A DNA stretch of 64,000 nucleotides, from positions 99,234,001 through 99,298,000 of the forward strand of contig CM074858.1 in the NCBI GenBank assembly GCA_037501455.1, in the 5' to 3' direction. Source of the stretch: Lantana camara (Eukaryota > Streptophyta > Magnoliopsida > Lamiales > Verbenaceae). Positions 1 to 12,077 of the stretch are shown here, piece after piece (positions within the stretch are counted from its first letter, which is position 1; every line of letters begins with the position of its first letter). A program made the position numbers and the translations under genes. The notes beneath the pieces were generated by a model that did no database searches, was not told the DNA's origin, and saw only the letters and a program-made list of their open reading frames with translations.

Positions 1-1011
1 GACCTTCGGTCACGGTCGCAACATTTTTGGTCGTGCCCGCGACCACCCCTAACATGCTCCGTTTTGCCTGATTTTTGTATTGTAGATACCTTTTGAAGTG
101 TAGAGCATTCTCGTTTCTACGGCTCGTTAATATCAGTTCCAAGGAGTGAGATATAGTCGTTTCAATTTGCTGCCGCCAAGCTATCGTGAAACTGCTTTTG
201 TCCAACTTCAAACCTACACCATTTTCAGGTACTTTTGAACCACAATTCGAGCCATTTATATTGGGAAACATCTATTTGTCTACTTTCATATCCAACAAAC
301 AAAACCCTTTTAGAGCTTGAGATATTTCCATTTCTTTACAACTTGTGCGTTTTAGAACTTCCAACTTTTTTTCAAACTCTACTCCAAACTCCTTTTTCGT
401 GCTTCCTCTTCATTTTCCCGACCCCGTACATGACTTATATGATTTTTATACATGCCTAATTATTTGATGGTGATTGAATTCTTATTCCTTGACAAGTATT
501 TACGTGAGCTTTGATTAAATGCTATGTGTAAATTATAATTTGAGTTTATTTATTGTCTTGCGTGCCTACATGATTTAATTGATAGCAATTTGTTCGACTT
601 ATCTGTTAAATGATCTAATTATGTTCTAATATTTTGTTGCACATATCACATGTACACTTGAATTATATGCCTACTTGATATGTGGGACATTAATTGTGCA
701 CATGAACACTATCACGGCATAACATATTACTTTATAATTCTCGTATGCATGCTCTATCATTCCATATCATGCCATGAACACCTCATATCAATACCGCACG
801 TCCTATTTGGTTTTATATTGAGTCATTTCTCATGAGTACACATTGTTCCTTCTCTTGTACAATTCATTTCCAGGGCGGAGACTTCCGGATCGAATAGGCA
901 CCCACATTGTTCATATTTCTTTATCTCGTGGTATTTCAGGTGAGGGTGTTTTCGTTCTAGTTACGTATTCAACCCTACAACCCTATGTGACAAGTTTTGG
1001 CCAAAAACATA

Positions 1012-1067
<56 letters not shown>

Positions 1068-1793
1068 TTTTCAAAGTACAGTCATCGAGTAAATCATTTC
1101 CAAGGATTATGAAGTGTATTATGATTCTCATAACTTGAAATGTTTTGGCGAGATCATGCACATTGATCATGTTCATGTATTGGGCCCCGGGGAAATGTAC
1201 GAATGGAGACCGGTTTGGCTTCGGGCCGACGTATAGCTAAGCCATTGTACAAAGTACCATTGAGAATCTCTCATGAGACCATGTAGTGTGGAAGGTGAGT
1301 TATTCTTGAGCCGATGGTTAACACATCAAATGAGCGGGTAGGAGTCATGAGCCCCCGTCTCTATATTATTATTATTAAATTGTTCGGGTCTGCGGGCCTG
1401 ACCATTATGGAGGGAGAAGGTTGGAACTATTTTATGATCTTGTTCATGTTATTATTGTTATTCACCGTGCGGGAAGGGCGGGAAACGGATTGCCCAAATT
1501 CTCATGTCTCGAGTTATAGCTTGCATATATTATTATTTAATGCATGATCCCGTATCCAAAATGTATTAAACATGTTTATTGTACAATGTCAGAGTTTGGT
1601 TGAAGAATTATGCACCCTCACTCACCGAGCCACTATGGTTATTATGGATTATGGACTTAATGAATTTAATATGAATTAGTCGTAAAGTCCGAGCATTGCT
1701 TTGTCATTTTCTTGCCCTTCGTGGGAACAAACTTTAAATAAAACTTTGCTCGAGATTTATGACTTGCATGTGCATGTTTTTTTTATATATGTA
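1..1793 (+). repeat. L2 5' LTR, segment 1 (left end outside window)
   Basis: This is collinear with the 3' LTR from about 54826. It contains a GGTCG...CGACC palindrome at 29-44 and a block near 850-970 that is shared in form with the L3 LTR (a 'ccagggcggaga' motif). It stops exactly where a TGTTGGG copia LTR begins. The ATGTA before the break is repeated at 43035-43039, marking the copia insertion point. Short frames here, for example 235-459 and 1314-1547, are not conserved as coding and are not called. Confidence 0.85.
1013..1066. repeat. (TA)n microsatellite
   Basis: An uninterrupted run of about 27 TA units lies inside the L2 5' LTR. The equivalent place in the 3' LTR (about 55832-55846) has only about 6-7 units, so this is an expansion specific to one LTR. 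It creates spurious tyrosine-isoleucine frames on both strands. Confidence 0.95.
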
Positions 1794-3934
1794 TGTTGGG
1801 AATAGTGCCCTAGAAAGCTGTTATGCTTTGGGACTTTCCCTATATCACTGACAATCTTTGAATAATATACGAATGATTGTAATCACAGGCGAACACTTCT
1901 TATGTGTCATTACGTGTTTTGAGTGTTTCCATTACGTGTGCATGTCTAGAACTCCCCTAATCCGATGAAGCAGTTAAGAACTTTGTCATTATGGGAATGA
2001 CACATGAAACAAGTTCTTAACTCCATGGGTGAGGATTAGAAACTTCTCCAAGTCAATGAGGCTGACAGACAGTGGGAGTGTCGACTTTGCCTTTATTGAG
2101 ACATACTTACGTTGTTGTGTCCTTAAGAAGGATCATCCTGTTTCATGGGGTGTAAAGTGCATAAGCTGATGCGTACACAATACACAAGGGTGCTTGTCGC
2201 AAGAACAAGTTCACTGAGAGTGCCCCGCGTGAGAAGATTCCTAAATGGGAAAGGTAGTTTTCTGAAACTTCCAGATTAGGAAATATCTCACAAATGACGT
2301 GAGGAATTAATCCTTAGACTTGAGATTCCACATTGTCTCATATGAGCTAACTCTATAATCTTTGATATAGGCTCAAAAGGGTGTCGCCTTATAGACACCT
2401 GAACCACGGCCTATGTTGGGATTACACAAGTGGCATATGAGAATTTTTGGAATCAATAAAGGACCTACACTTGATGTAGGCAAGATGATCTCTTATTAGA
2501 CAAGTATTCATGTTCCATCCTAAAATCCTTGCGCAAGGTGGTTAGATCAAGACATCAAGAAAGTGGGGTTTTCTTGGATTGAGATCAAATGGAATATGAA
2601 GGGAACTTTGTTTTAAGATTAAGATTAGTAGGGCTCTCTATATTCCCATGCCCTAGATCTTAATCGAGAGATAGGATGGTAGGAGGATCGTATCCCACAT
2701 GATGTCATTGGCTGAAAGGTTCTTTCGAATATACATTCACATTTCGGGTAGGGGTCACACACCTGTTGCTAGACTATGGTCGTGTGATCTGTGAGGTAAT
2801 TAATTAATAAAGTGTATTAATTTATTAGTCTCACTGCTAACTGAAATTGAACCTAGAGGGTCACACACAAATACCGGGTTCAAAGGGTATTGTTAGAAAG
2901 ATCAAATAATTGATCGAAACGAGACCACATGTGTATGGTACACGTGTGGGTATCGAGAGCATGGTTTGGATGCCTATGGTCAAATTGATGAATTGGACCA
3001 TGTGTTAATTAATTGAGAATTAATTATTAAGTCCAAATATAATTAATTGGAGAATTAATTATAAAGCCCAAATATAACTAATTGGAGAATTGATTATAAA
3101 TCCCTAAATATAATTAATTGGAGAATTAATTATATAGTCAAATAAAATTAACTGGAGAATTAATTTTAGCCCATTGGAATTAATTAGTAAATTAATTCTA
3201 AAGTCCTTGATGCAATTAATTAGAGAATTAATTCTAAGTATTTAATTATTTAGTTTTTCTAATTTGACTAGAATAAATAAATATCTTCTATTTTATTCTA
3301 AAGTATTAATTCTAATATGATTAGAATAAATATTATTGGGATGAGATATTTAATTATTACTAGAATAATTAAGTATTCCTAAATTAGATAGGAGCTCTTT
3401 CTCTAGAAAATAAATATCTTATTTTAGATAAGACATTATTTACTTGGAGAGAAAGAAAGAATAGAAGACAAAGTCAAAGTAGGAGACCATCTCCTACAAG
3501 CAAGTAGGGTTTCGAACCCTAACCTATAAAACGACTAAGGGGTTCAAAATTTTTGGCTTAAACGTGTGTGGAAATCACGTCCAAACTTCATGGAATTTTG
3601 GGGATAGTTCTCTTGCTCTCTTTTTCTCGTTTTTGTTTCTTTAATGCGCATGTTATAGTACTAGCATACTTACTAACATGATTTGAATCTAGGTTGGTGT
3701 GGATTAATACTCTAGAGGATTTCTACTTTGGAATCTCGAAGAAAGAATCGATTAAGAAACGGGGATTCATGCCGCATGAAGAACATTAGTGGTCGGCTCA
3801 AAACTTTTCAAGAAAGCTTCAATTGTTGTATATTTCTTGTAATCCCATGAGTTTTGAAACGAACATTGCAAGATCACGATCCCTTTTGGAAAATTTTTTA
3901 ACTTCCGCTGTTTTAACTCTGCTGTTTTCCAACA
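1794..3934 (+). repeat. Copia 5' LTR (2141 bp)
   Basis: The LTR runs from TGTTGGG to CCAACA and aligns along its length with 9577-10489 plus 41818-43034. It is long for a copia LTR. An AT-rich array of hairpins occupies 3004-3236. The 3' third (about 3480-3930) is where an RNA start and leader would lie; a sequence like 'cctataaaacg' at about 3523 could serve as a TATA box (inference). Confidence 0.92.
3004..3236. repeat. Seven-unit AT-rich hairpin array in copia 5' LTR
   Basis: There are seven units at about 35-bp spacing, near 3004, 3039, 3074, 3109, 3145, 3177 and 3214. Each has the form AATTAATT-(G)GAG-AATTAATT, so each can fold with a 7-10-bp stem and a GGAG loop. The best unit is 3039-3062. 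The partner LTR has six units (42128-42335), one unit fewer, which is typical of slippage or unequal pairing. Confidence 0.9.
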
Positions 3935-3936
3935 AG

Positions 3937-3950
3937 TGGTATCAGAGCCA
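3937..3950 (+). other. Copia primer-binding site
   Basis: TGGTATCAGAGCCA starts two bases after the LTR end. It is complementary to the 3' end of initiator tRNA-Met, the usual primer for this copia group. Confidence 0.9.
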
Positions 3951-6300
3951 CCTGGCAACTTTCGATTCGAAACGTTACTATTTTTGAATTTTGACAGAAA
4001 ATTGTTGAATTTGGATATATGTTGTGTATTCTTGGTTTTGTTTGAAATACGAATTTCTTGGATCAAAATTGTTTCATGAAAATCTTGAAAAAATATTTTT
4101 CGTTTTAGTCTGGTTTTAAGCTCTTTGAATCTGGATTATGTAGAACTGCCTTAATTCGAAATTGGATTGATTGAATTTGCTGAAATTACGAAACGAGAAT
4201 CGAAAAGGGTTCACCCGCGCGTAACATTTACGCGCATGGGGCGGCAACATTCCGCTCCGCCTTGCCGAACCCTCCTGGCACAGAAGCTGGGCGCGCATAG
4301 GCGCTCCTAGACGTTGTGTTGCACCGTTCAGCCACCCACCCGAGACTGCCCGCTCGCGGCACACAGGCCAGGCGCGCCTACTTGCGGGAAGGCCAGACAG
4401 CCTTGCAGGCTGTGTGCGCGGGCGACGGCCTGTACACGCGCGCCTCGTAGGGATGTCCCGGGCTCGTTTTCGTTTCGTGTTTTTCCAGTTTCGTAAAATC
4501 CTGTTAAGTTTGATTTTATTTTAAAATTTGATTTTATTTTAAAATTGATTATTTTTGAAATAAGTGAATTAAAGTCAAGTTCTTATTTTTCAAGAAAAAT
4601 TAATAATATCACTTTAAATGATATTTTGACAAAAATTTAATTTTTGAAATTAATTGAGTTTTGTCATGATCCGAATTCGTGTTTTGAATAAATTCTTGAA
4701 TAATGAACTAAATTCAAATTACTTAAGTTATTGTAACTTGAAGTCAAGGGAATTTTTATTTTAATTGGTAAATTTAAATTCAAGCGGGAGCATGCTAGTT
4801 TAGTTGATCATGGGTTAGTCTTATGAATATTTTAATTTTTGCACATGGATGATTTCAATTGGGGTCGGAGCCCCATAGTTACGTTCTTTCAATTGGGGTT
4901 GGAGCCCAACTTATGTACATATTGTTATGTGTTTATTACGTGACATTCCTTATTAATGTTTTTGGCCCGGGGTATGCCCCGTGTATTTATCTATGGTCAA
5001 TATTAAGATTGAGCCATATTACTTTATGTTAAGAGAGTAGAACTTAGGAAGTGAGGTTTTTCTTTTCATTTTGGAGACAAGCACCCAAGGAACAAGAAGC
5101 ATCCACAAAGAACACTTGAAGAACGGTGGCCATAAGAAAAGACCCCTCATAATGTTTAGGAGGGTTTCTATTAATGTAATCGATAGGGTTTTCCATTAAA
5201 TTTTGTACCCCTATGTGGTATGAACTGTCTTATGTGGCATTTATGTTAGAACTAGCAATTATGGAGTGACTCCCATAATTGCACATAAGATAGGATACCC
5301 ATGATCATCTCATATTAGTGTCATGCTAGGACATGTTATCTGCTAATTGCTGTTGTGATGCATTTTATGTAAAACTGCATTAATCAAGACAATTAAAAAT
5401 GGATAACTGTACATGTTGGTGAGGTTAAAATCGGACAATTCTCCGGTTAATTCGAAAATCCCTAATTAAAATATTGAGCAACTTTCGAATAAATAGGTAT
5501 TCTATTATGGTAATAAAATTCCTAGCATTCCATCAATAGGATTTAAGAGTTAGTAGGTAAGCTAATTGATGTCTCACGAATCATGGGGTAATTAGTGCAT
5601 CCTATTAAATCTTAGTTTCTTGATTGATCACCTTAGGCGATTGATATTTCTTGATCATTTTAGAATGTGTAATGTCTCACGAGTCGTCTATCATTCCGGA
5701 CTAAGTTTGATTGGGATATTATGATTGATGGGTCCCGCTTAACACTGAAGTAGATATGGATGTCTCAAGAGTCGTGGGTCCATGATTGAAAGATCAGTGA
5801 TGCAAAAATATTACTAGAAATTCCATGGAGATGAAATTGACAATTTCGTACCTACCTGAAGATTCTTAGACCTTTGGATGTCTCACTAGTCGTGGGTCCA
5901 AAACTAAGAATGTTTGGGATCCTAGTACCTACTGAGAAAACAAGTTTCTTCTAAGGTCGTTTGGGATTTATTGACTTTCTAAAAATAGTGGGAGCCACAT
6001 ACGATAAAAGACCAAATCTTATGTGTTACGTTATTATTCAATATGCTCACATTTTCTTTACTTAGCATTTAGGTTGTAGTTTTGTGATTGTCTACAAGTT
6101 GAAATGCGACCCATTAGTATTCATCCTTGAGTCAAACAAGTTAACCAAAGTCCTAACCACTCTGATTGGCTTCGAATCTTGAAATTCGTTTTAAGATTCC
6201 AAACGAGAAAATTGTTCTCTAAAGGGCAAACTTTTCACCTTTTGTGGAAATTCGACCTAGGCTTAAGAGAATCAATTGAAAAGTGAAAGGAAATTCTCCA
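3951..6300 (+). other. Copia leader and decayed gag region, no open frame
   Basis: This stretch has no convincing coding frame. A GC-rich patch at about 4205-4460 contains several GCGCGC / GGCGCGCC palindromes and stands out from the AT-rich surroundings. From about 5560 to 5900 a motif like GATGTCTCACGAGTCGTGGG recurs four times in degenerate form. The rest is AT-rich and presumably holds untranslated leader and decayed 5' gag. Confidence 0.6.
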
Positions 6301-6480
6301 AACACTTAAGAGCAATTGTACTCCCTCATAAATGTGTTACAAAGTTTAACACATTATAGGAACACTTAAGAGCAATTGTACTCCCTCATAAATGTGTTAC
6401 AAAGTTTAACACATTATAGGAACACTTAAGAGCAATTGTACTCTCTTGCGATCGTGTTACAAGGTATAACATATCAAAGG
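6301..6480 (+). repeat. 60-bp tandem repeat, three units
   Basis: Units 6301-6360 and 6361-6420 are identical. Unit 6421-6480 keeps the first 22 bases exactly and diverges afterwards. The unit is a multiple of three. It lies in the decayed copia gag region and looks like a recent local duplication. Confidence 0.95.
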
Positions 6481-6739
6481 AATTGTTCCAAAATTTGTAT
6501 GAAGGAATGCACATGTAACATGGACTGAAAGTCCTTACTAAGGAGAACCTTGCAGCCACGTACACAAACTAAGAAATGAGTACTTAGTCCATTGATTGCT
6601 AGAATTGCTTCTATCATCATTTTAGACCCTTTTGCTCAATCTTAGATGATGCTATTGTAGCATAGTTGATTAAATTAGTTGATAACTTAAGAGAGCATCC
6701 TTATGAAGGACTAAAAGGTAATGATGATTAGTTCTTTTT

Positions 6740-6960
6740 CTAAACCTAATAAGGTAAAGGCATCTAGGCCAAAGAAGAAGAAACCCTTAAAACCCGATGG
6801 AGGGGTGAGAGAAGGGAAAACCTAAAAGAAACATCAGACTTTAACTTCCATAGTGGCAAACTAGGGCCTTGGAAAGGAACTACAAAGAGTATAAGGATAC
6901 TCCATATGTCTCTTGTAGTAGTAATTCCGATAGGATCAGAATTCGCTAGTCTTGAGTTAA
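6740..6960 (+). pseudogene. Copia gag C-terminal remnant (lysine-rich stretch and zinc-knuckle relic)
   Basis: Around 6755-6790 the plus strand reads as a lysine-rich stretch (RPKKKKPLKP). About 50 bases on, it reads FHSGKLGPWK followed by NYKEYKDTPYV in a shifted frame. This resembles the CX2CX4HX4C zinc knuckle and following residues of copia gag (C-F-H-C-G-K-x-G-H-W-K-R-N-C). The cysteines and the histidine after the glycine are lost and there are frame breaks. It is recognisable only by position and pattern, so confidence is moderate. 6961-8220 holds further decayed pol (an LWH motif near 7645 may be the GAG-pre-integrase domain), with no intact integrase. Confidence 0.5.
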
Positions 6961-8221
6961 TTTTGCATAAATTGTTGTGCAAAATTCAAAGTATTGATGT
7001 TTTGAACATACAACGAGATAACACAAGTAAGTAAGATGAAAAAGTTTTGAATAACTTTGGAACGTTATAAGTAGGATTAGCAGGTTAATAATCTTAGGAT
7101 CATTTTATGAAAATGAACTCAAAGACTTAACTTCCTAAAAATCCTATTTTAAGGGAAACGTTCCCTAAATCTCGTTTATATGAAACGAAAGAACGTCCTA
7201 AAGTATGTATGGATTTCGATCCATACTAGTGATTTTGAATTACTTAATGTAAGCACTATACAAAATCATTAATTTAATCATTATGAATGAGTGTACATAC
7301 TGAAGTACGAATTTTGGAACTTTTGTGAAATTATTAGAATTTCAAAATTTGGAGGTTAGGAACCATAGTAGTCATATGATAATTGCATCTCAATATGATC
7401 GAGATAGCAAACATCTTGTTGACTAATTCCTAAGTCATCTTAGAGATAATAGGATTATCCCTCGGTAAGCCCATTCGAGAATAACTTGGTATTTTTGAAT
7501 GAAGGAACATGACCCTATAGGGTATTGTTCGTTCCTTGTTGAGCTTAATATCTTACCTTCATTCTAAACTTATTTTTCAGAAAATGCAATTAAGATTTTG
7601 AATCTTGCACATTCCAAGTCTGTCCCTTAAAATGCACTATGAATTGTGGCATTCAAAATTCCCTAATAATTCTTGTCTTAGAATTTTGGGATTGTCTTCT
7701 TATGTGAAGAGGACAGTGAGAGTCTTCTTAAGTGAAGAAGACAGTGGGAGATAAACTTAAAACAAGTTCAAGTTTATACGAACGATATATATTGTTACTT
7801 TTGCAAATCTTTGGAACAAATATTGTTTGTTCTAAAGAATGTATCTCTCTGAAGTCTTCTTAATTGAAGAAGACATTAAGAGATAAGCTTGAAACTAGTT
7901 CAAGTCTATGCAAATAATATAGAATATTGTCTCTGAGATTCTCTTAAACAAATATTGTTTGTTTTAAAGAATATACCTTTCTTAAGGAATTGTTCCTAAG
8001 AGAGAAGAAAGGTAAGCCTAAAGACTTTAAAAGGTTTGAGGACATAACCCACGCCACAAATAGGAAGAGATGAACCGTTCTGATAAAACTTAGCCAAATC
8101 AAAGAGGTAGTATACATGCAAACTCTTCTCTGTCGATGTGTCAAAGAACGTATTCCTAGATAGCCCATAAGATAATATGGTCTTCTCCATAAGATCTTCT
8201 TAAGTGGATATAGATCCATTA

Positions 8222-9500
8222 CTCATGAGGAGGCGCTGTCAGATTTGGAATCTGAGCAGTGAAAAATAAACTATGAAATCTGAATTGGATTCCATATAAT
8301 CAAACTAAGTTTGGACCGTAGTTGAACTACTTGATTAGATCAAGCTTGTCTTATCAATATGAGATTGATGGAGACCTAAATATGGAACATCCATGGATTT
8401 CACATTTAGTGGGAGTAAGCAAAAGGTTTACAGACTCCAAATGGTCAATTTACGAAATTAGATCAGGCTTCTAGGAATTACAGTATTCGAATTAGTGAAA
8501 TAACTAAAGTTGTTTGACCTTGTACACTGAATTCGAGTAAGCGTGTATAAGAAAGTGTTAGGGACTAAAAGTTTAACTTTTGGTATTTTGTGAAGATGAC
8601 ATCGTTCTCATTGGGAATGTGGAGGATGACATAAAAGTCACCAAAGCCTGGTTAGGAACCATCGTGAGATGAAAGATCTTGGTGATAGATCCTACATTCT
8701 ACACATAAATATCTATAGAGATAGATTTAAGAGAATGATTGAATTATCACAGTCAAGGTACATAGACAATATACTAAAATGGTTTAGTACGGAAGATTCC
8801 TATAGAATTTTCAATGGACAATGCAACATCTCTTTCGAAGAGGATGTGTCCTAAAATAACTATAAGAAAGTTAGAATGTCCAAAACCCTTTTCGGGAAAG
8901 GGATGCATGATGTATGCAAGGTTATGTACTTGACGAGATAGGGCTTCTCACATAGCGTGATGGGCCCAATTCTAAATGTAACCTTGGAGAAGGTCACTGG
9001 ACTGCTGTAAAATTACCCTCTGAGTACTTTAGAAGAAATGAGGATATGTTTTAAGAGTCCAACAAGATCTTGTCATTAAAGGATCGTTTGATGTAATCAT
9101 TGCATCAAAACATAGATAATTATTGATCTATGATACGATATGCATTCTGCGTGGAAGGCAGAACAGTGCTTTGGAAAGAGTTCCAATCGAGAGGCACTGA
9201 AGATTCGACTATTAAGGTTGAATACTTAGCCGTATGGAATACCGCTAAGCTAAGTGTGTCGGTAAGAAACTCCATCTAATGGGTAGATGAAGTTCCTAGC
9301 ATGAAACAACACCATTATCATATGGTATGATGAAATAGATGGTTGCTCGAGTAAGAGAACCGAGAACTCACCAAGGGACCAAACGCTTGATTATGAATCA
9401 CGCGAATAGGGAAATCGTGTTTGCTTAATGATGTGTAAATTAAAAACATTCACATCAGCAGAGAATATAGCAGATCCAATTTGGAAACACCCAAAGTCAC
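8222..9500 (+). pseudogene. Copia pol remnant: reverse transcriptase and RNase H
   Basis: 8230-8330 reads EEALSDLESEQ, then MKSELDSI..N.VWT, the start of a copia RT. 8560-8625 reads VYKKV...EDDIVLIGN, the position of the YVDD catalytic motif. 8669-8760 reads MKDLGDRSYILHINIYRDR...LSQSRYIDNIL, the RT C-terminus (usual form MKDLGEASYILGI). 9200-9480 matches the RNase H end: STIKVEYLAV for the 'TTEAEYIA' region, and an NIADP-like motif near 9465. The RT core between VWT and EDD is mostly deleted and every frame has stops. The element cannot supply its own enzymes. Confidence 0.8.
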
Positions 9501-9559
9501 TAAGGCTCTAAAGGTACATCTAGGGAAGATGCGACCTAGGATGGACCTGAAAGGCTCTT

Positions 9560-9575
9560 AAGGGCAAGTGGGAGA
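9560..9575 (+). other. Copia polypurine tract
   Basis: A purine-rich AAGGGCAAGTGGGAGA lies one base before the TGTTGGG start of the 3' LTR. This form is standard for the plus-strand primer of plant copia elements. Confidence 0.88.
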
Positions 9576-9576
9576 T

Positions 9577-10489
9577 TGTTGGGAATAGTGCCCTAGAAAG
9601 CTATTATGCTTTAGGACTTTCCCTATACCACATACAATCTTTGAATGATTGTAATCACAGACGAACACTTCTTATGTGCCATAATGTGTTTTGAGTGTTT
9701 CCATTACGTGTGCATGTCTAGAACTCCCCTAATCCGATGAGGCCGTTAAGAACTTTGTCATTATGGGAATGACACATGAAACAAGTTCTTAACTCCATAG
9801 GCGAGGATTAGAAACTTGTCCAAGTCAATGAGGCCGACAGACAGTGGGAGTGTCGACTTTGCCTCTATTGAGACTTGCTTGTGTAGTTGTATCCTTAAGA
9901 AGGAGCATCCTGTTTCAAGGGGTGAAAACTGCATAAGTTGATTCGTACATAATACACAAGGGTGTTTGTTGTAAGAACAAGTTCACTGAGATTGCCCCAC
10001 GTGAGAAGATTCCTAAATGGAAAAAGGACGTTACTAGAACTTCCAGATTAGGAAATATCTCACGCAGATTAGGAAATATCTCACGTGTCAATGACGTGAG
10101 GAATTAATCCTTAGCCTTGAGATTCCACATTGTCTCATATGACCTAACTCTATAATCTTTGATATAGGCTCAAAAGGGTGTCACCGTATAGAAACCTAAA
10201 CCACTGCCTATGTTGGAATTACACAAGTAACATATGAGAATTGTTGGAATCAATAAAGGACCTACACTTGTTGTAGGCAAGATGATCTCTTATTACACAA
10301 GTTATTCATGTTCCATCCTAAAATCCTTGCACAAGGTGGTTAGATCAAGACATCAAGAAAATGGAGTTTTCTTGGATTGAGATCAAATGACATATGAAGG
10401 GAACTTTGTTTTAAGATTAAGATTAGTAGGGCTCTCTATATTCCCATGCCCTAGATCTTAATCGAGATATAGGATGGTAGGAGGATCGG
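9577..10489 (+). repeat. Copia 3' LTR, left part
   Basis: Collinear with 1794-2700 of the 5' LTR. It contains a local 22-bp tandem duplication (about 10044-10087) that is absent from the 5' LTR. It ends at ATCGG (10485-10489), the left target duplication of the Athila chain. The LTR resumes at 41818. Confidence 0.92.
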
Positions 10490-11918
10490 TGTTGAGTGTA
10501 GAATTTGCATGAATTTAAGCGTTAATTAGATTATATTTTTGTGTCGTTTAATGCGTTTATGTGTTTCTTTTGCTCCATTTAGGTGTTTTAGGAGTTCGAG
10601 ATAAAAAACGGCAAACGAAGCAAATTCACACATTTTTGGAGGAAAAAGGAGTAACGTTAAAAGTACATTTTTTTTAACCCCCGTTAAAAGACACAGAAGC
10701 ATCACCTTGGCGAGACAGGACGTTGCCCCTAGACAGAAGGAAAGTGGTAACGCCTGTTACCACTTATAAAAGCGTACTGGCAATTTCAGGTGTGTAACGG
10801 GCTTTAACGAGGAATATGTATGAGATGGTAACGCCCATTACCAAGAGTCGACAAGAGGCAATTAGGGTTGCTATTTAAGTGCGTTTTGGAGTCTTTTTCG
10901 AGAGTTCTTCCTTCCGGTTCGTAACCTAGCACTTGGAGAGGAAGACACAGAGTTCTGAAAGAGTTTTTCAGAGAATTCCAGAAGACGAAAGGATTGAATT
11001 CTTTAAACAATTTCAGTTTTCCGATTTTATTGTTGTTTCATTTATCAAACTAATTCCTCTAAGTTTAGTTTTAATTAGTTTCATGTTAGTTTCGTTTTTC
11101 CAGATTTACATGAATATTTATGGTTTTGATTTCTAGACTTTGTTTAGCTTTGATGAACATGAATTTATTTAATGCAATTTTCTTTAGTTTTATGAGTTTT
11201 GCTTTAATTATGAGTAGCTAATTCTCTAGGGCTAGGTAAGTGCTGATAAATGCATGATAAGTGCTTGATATGATGCTTGAATGACTTGTGTTAATTCTTA
11301 GTTTGAAAACAGGTTTGAATTGACTTGCTATGGCCTGATCACCCTTAGCATGATTTAGAATTGCCTAAAGATCGAGAGATTGATAGTAATTGAGATTGTT
11401 TTCATAACTTGTAAGTTGTAGAATGCAAAGAGATTTGGTTATAACTTATACAACGGTAATCTTATTCTAGTCTTGTTCCTATGGTTTAATTAAATATTGA
11501 TGACTTGCGAGAGCAACATTGAATATTAATTGAGCACTTGGTTACGCCTTGAGAGAGGGTAATACAAATATAAGTGACTAGGTTGTAGAATTACACTTGT
11601 CAGACAAGTATTATATTGACTCTTGAATGTATGAATCATTACTTCCCTAGCTAATTAGTTTACCAAGTTTAATCACTTGCTTGCTTAGTTTATTGATTGT
11701 TACTCGTGTGTTTAATTATTAACTGTGTTTAGTTCTAGTTAATTGTTTACTTGCAGTTTGGTATATTAATAAACACCCAATTGATCTCGTTCGGTCTTTA
11801 GAAAGAAGTGTTGAGTAGTGACTGATTTTCCGTCCCTGTGGGTACGATCCTATTGTGCTACGCATATGTTAGTGTACACTTGTACGATTTGTTTTAACTT
11901 AAGAAAATAATAACAACA
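10490..11918 (+). repeat. Athila 5' LTR (1429 bp)
   Basis: Aligns with 40338-41812, lacking about 35 bp that the 3' LTR has near 41330. Palindromes with TAACG...CGTTA-type arms lie at 10743-10767, about 10781-10796 and about 10827-10842. They are followed by a TATA-like CTATTTAAG at about 10872 and a plausible leader. This copy of the array is more eroded than that in the 3' LTR. Confidence 0.9.
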
Positions 11919-11924
11919 AGGTTT

Positions 11925-11942
11925 TGGCGCTGTTGCTGGGGA
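11925..11942 (+). other. Athila primer-binding site, copy 1
   Basis: TGGCGCTGTTGCTGGGGA differs from the canonical Athila site TGGCGCCGTTGCCGGGGA by two C-to-T changes. It lies six bases after the LTR end. Confidence 0.88.
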
Positions 11943-12077
11943 CGGCGTTTTAAATCAATATTACTTAAATATTTTGATCTAGTGCTTTAGACCATTACTT
12001 TACTTTATGTTCATTGTCGTTTGTCACTGTGGAATTGGACTGAGGATTTCTTTTTCTTTTGAGCAGCTCTACGGTGT

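Noticed and set aside
843..1176. Tyr-Ile repeat frames on both strands
   Set aside because: They are produced by the (TA)n microsatellite inside the LTR.
1314..1547. Short plus-strand frame in the L2 LTR
   Set aside because: The matching part of the 3' LTR (56110-56304) has a different frame structure, so the frame is not conserved.
6301..6480. CRISPR-like regular repeats
   Set aside because: Plant nuclear DNA; units are contiguous without spacers, so it is a simple tandem repeat.
7944..8219. 91-codon minus frame in the copia pol region
   Set aside because: The plus strand continues directly into RT relics (8230 on). The minus frame has no recognisable family; an inverted fragment cannot be excluded but is not supported.
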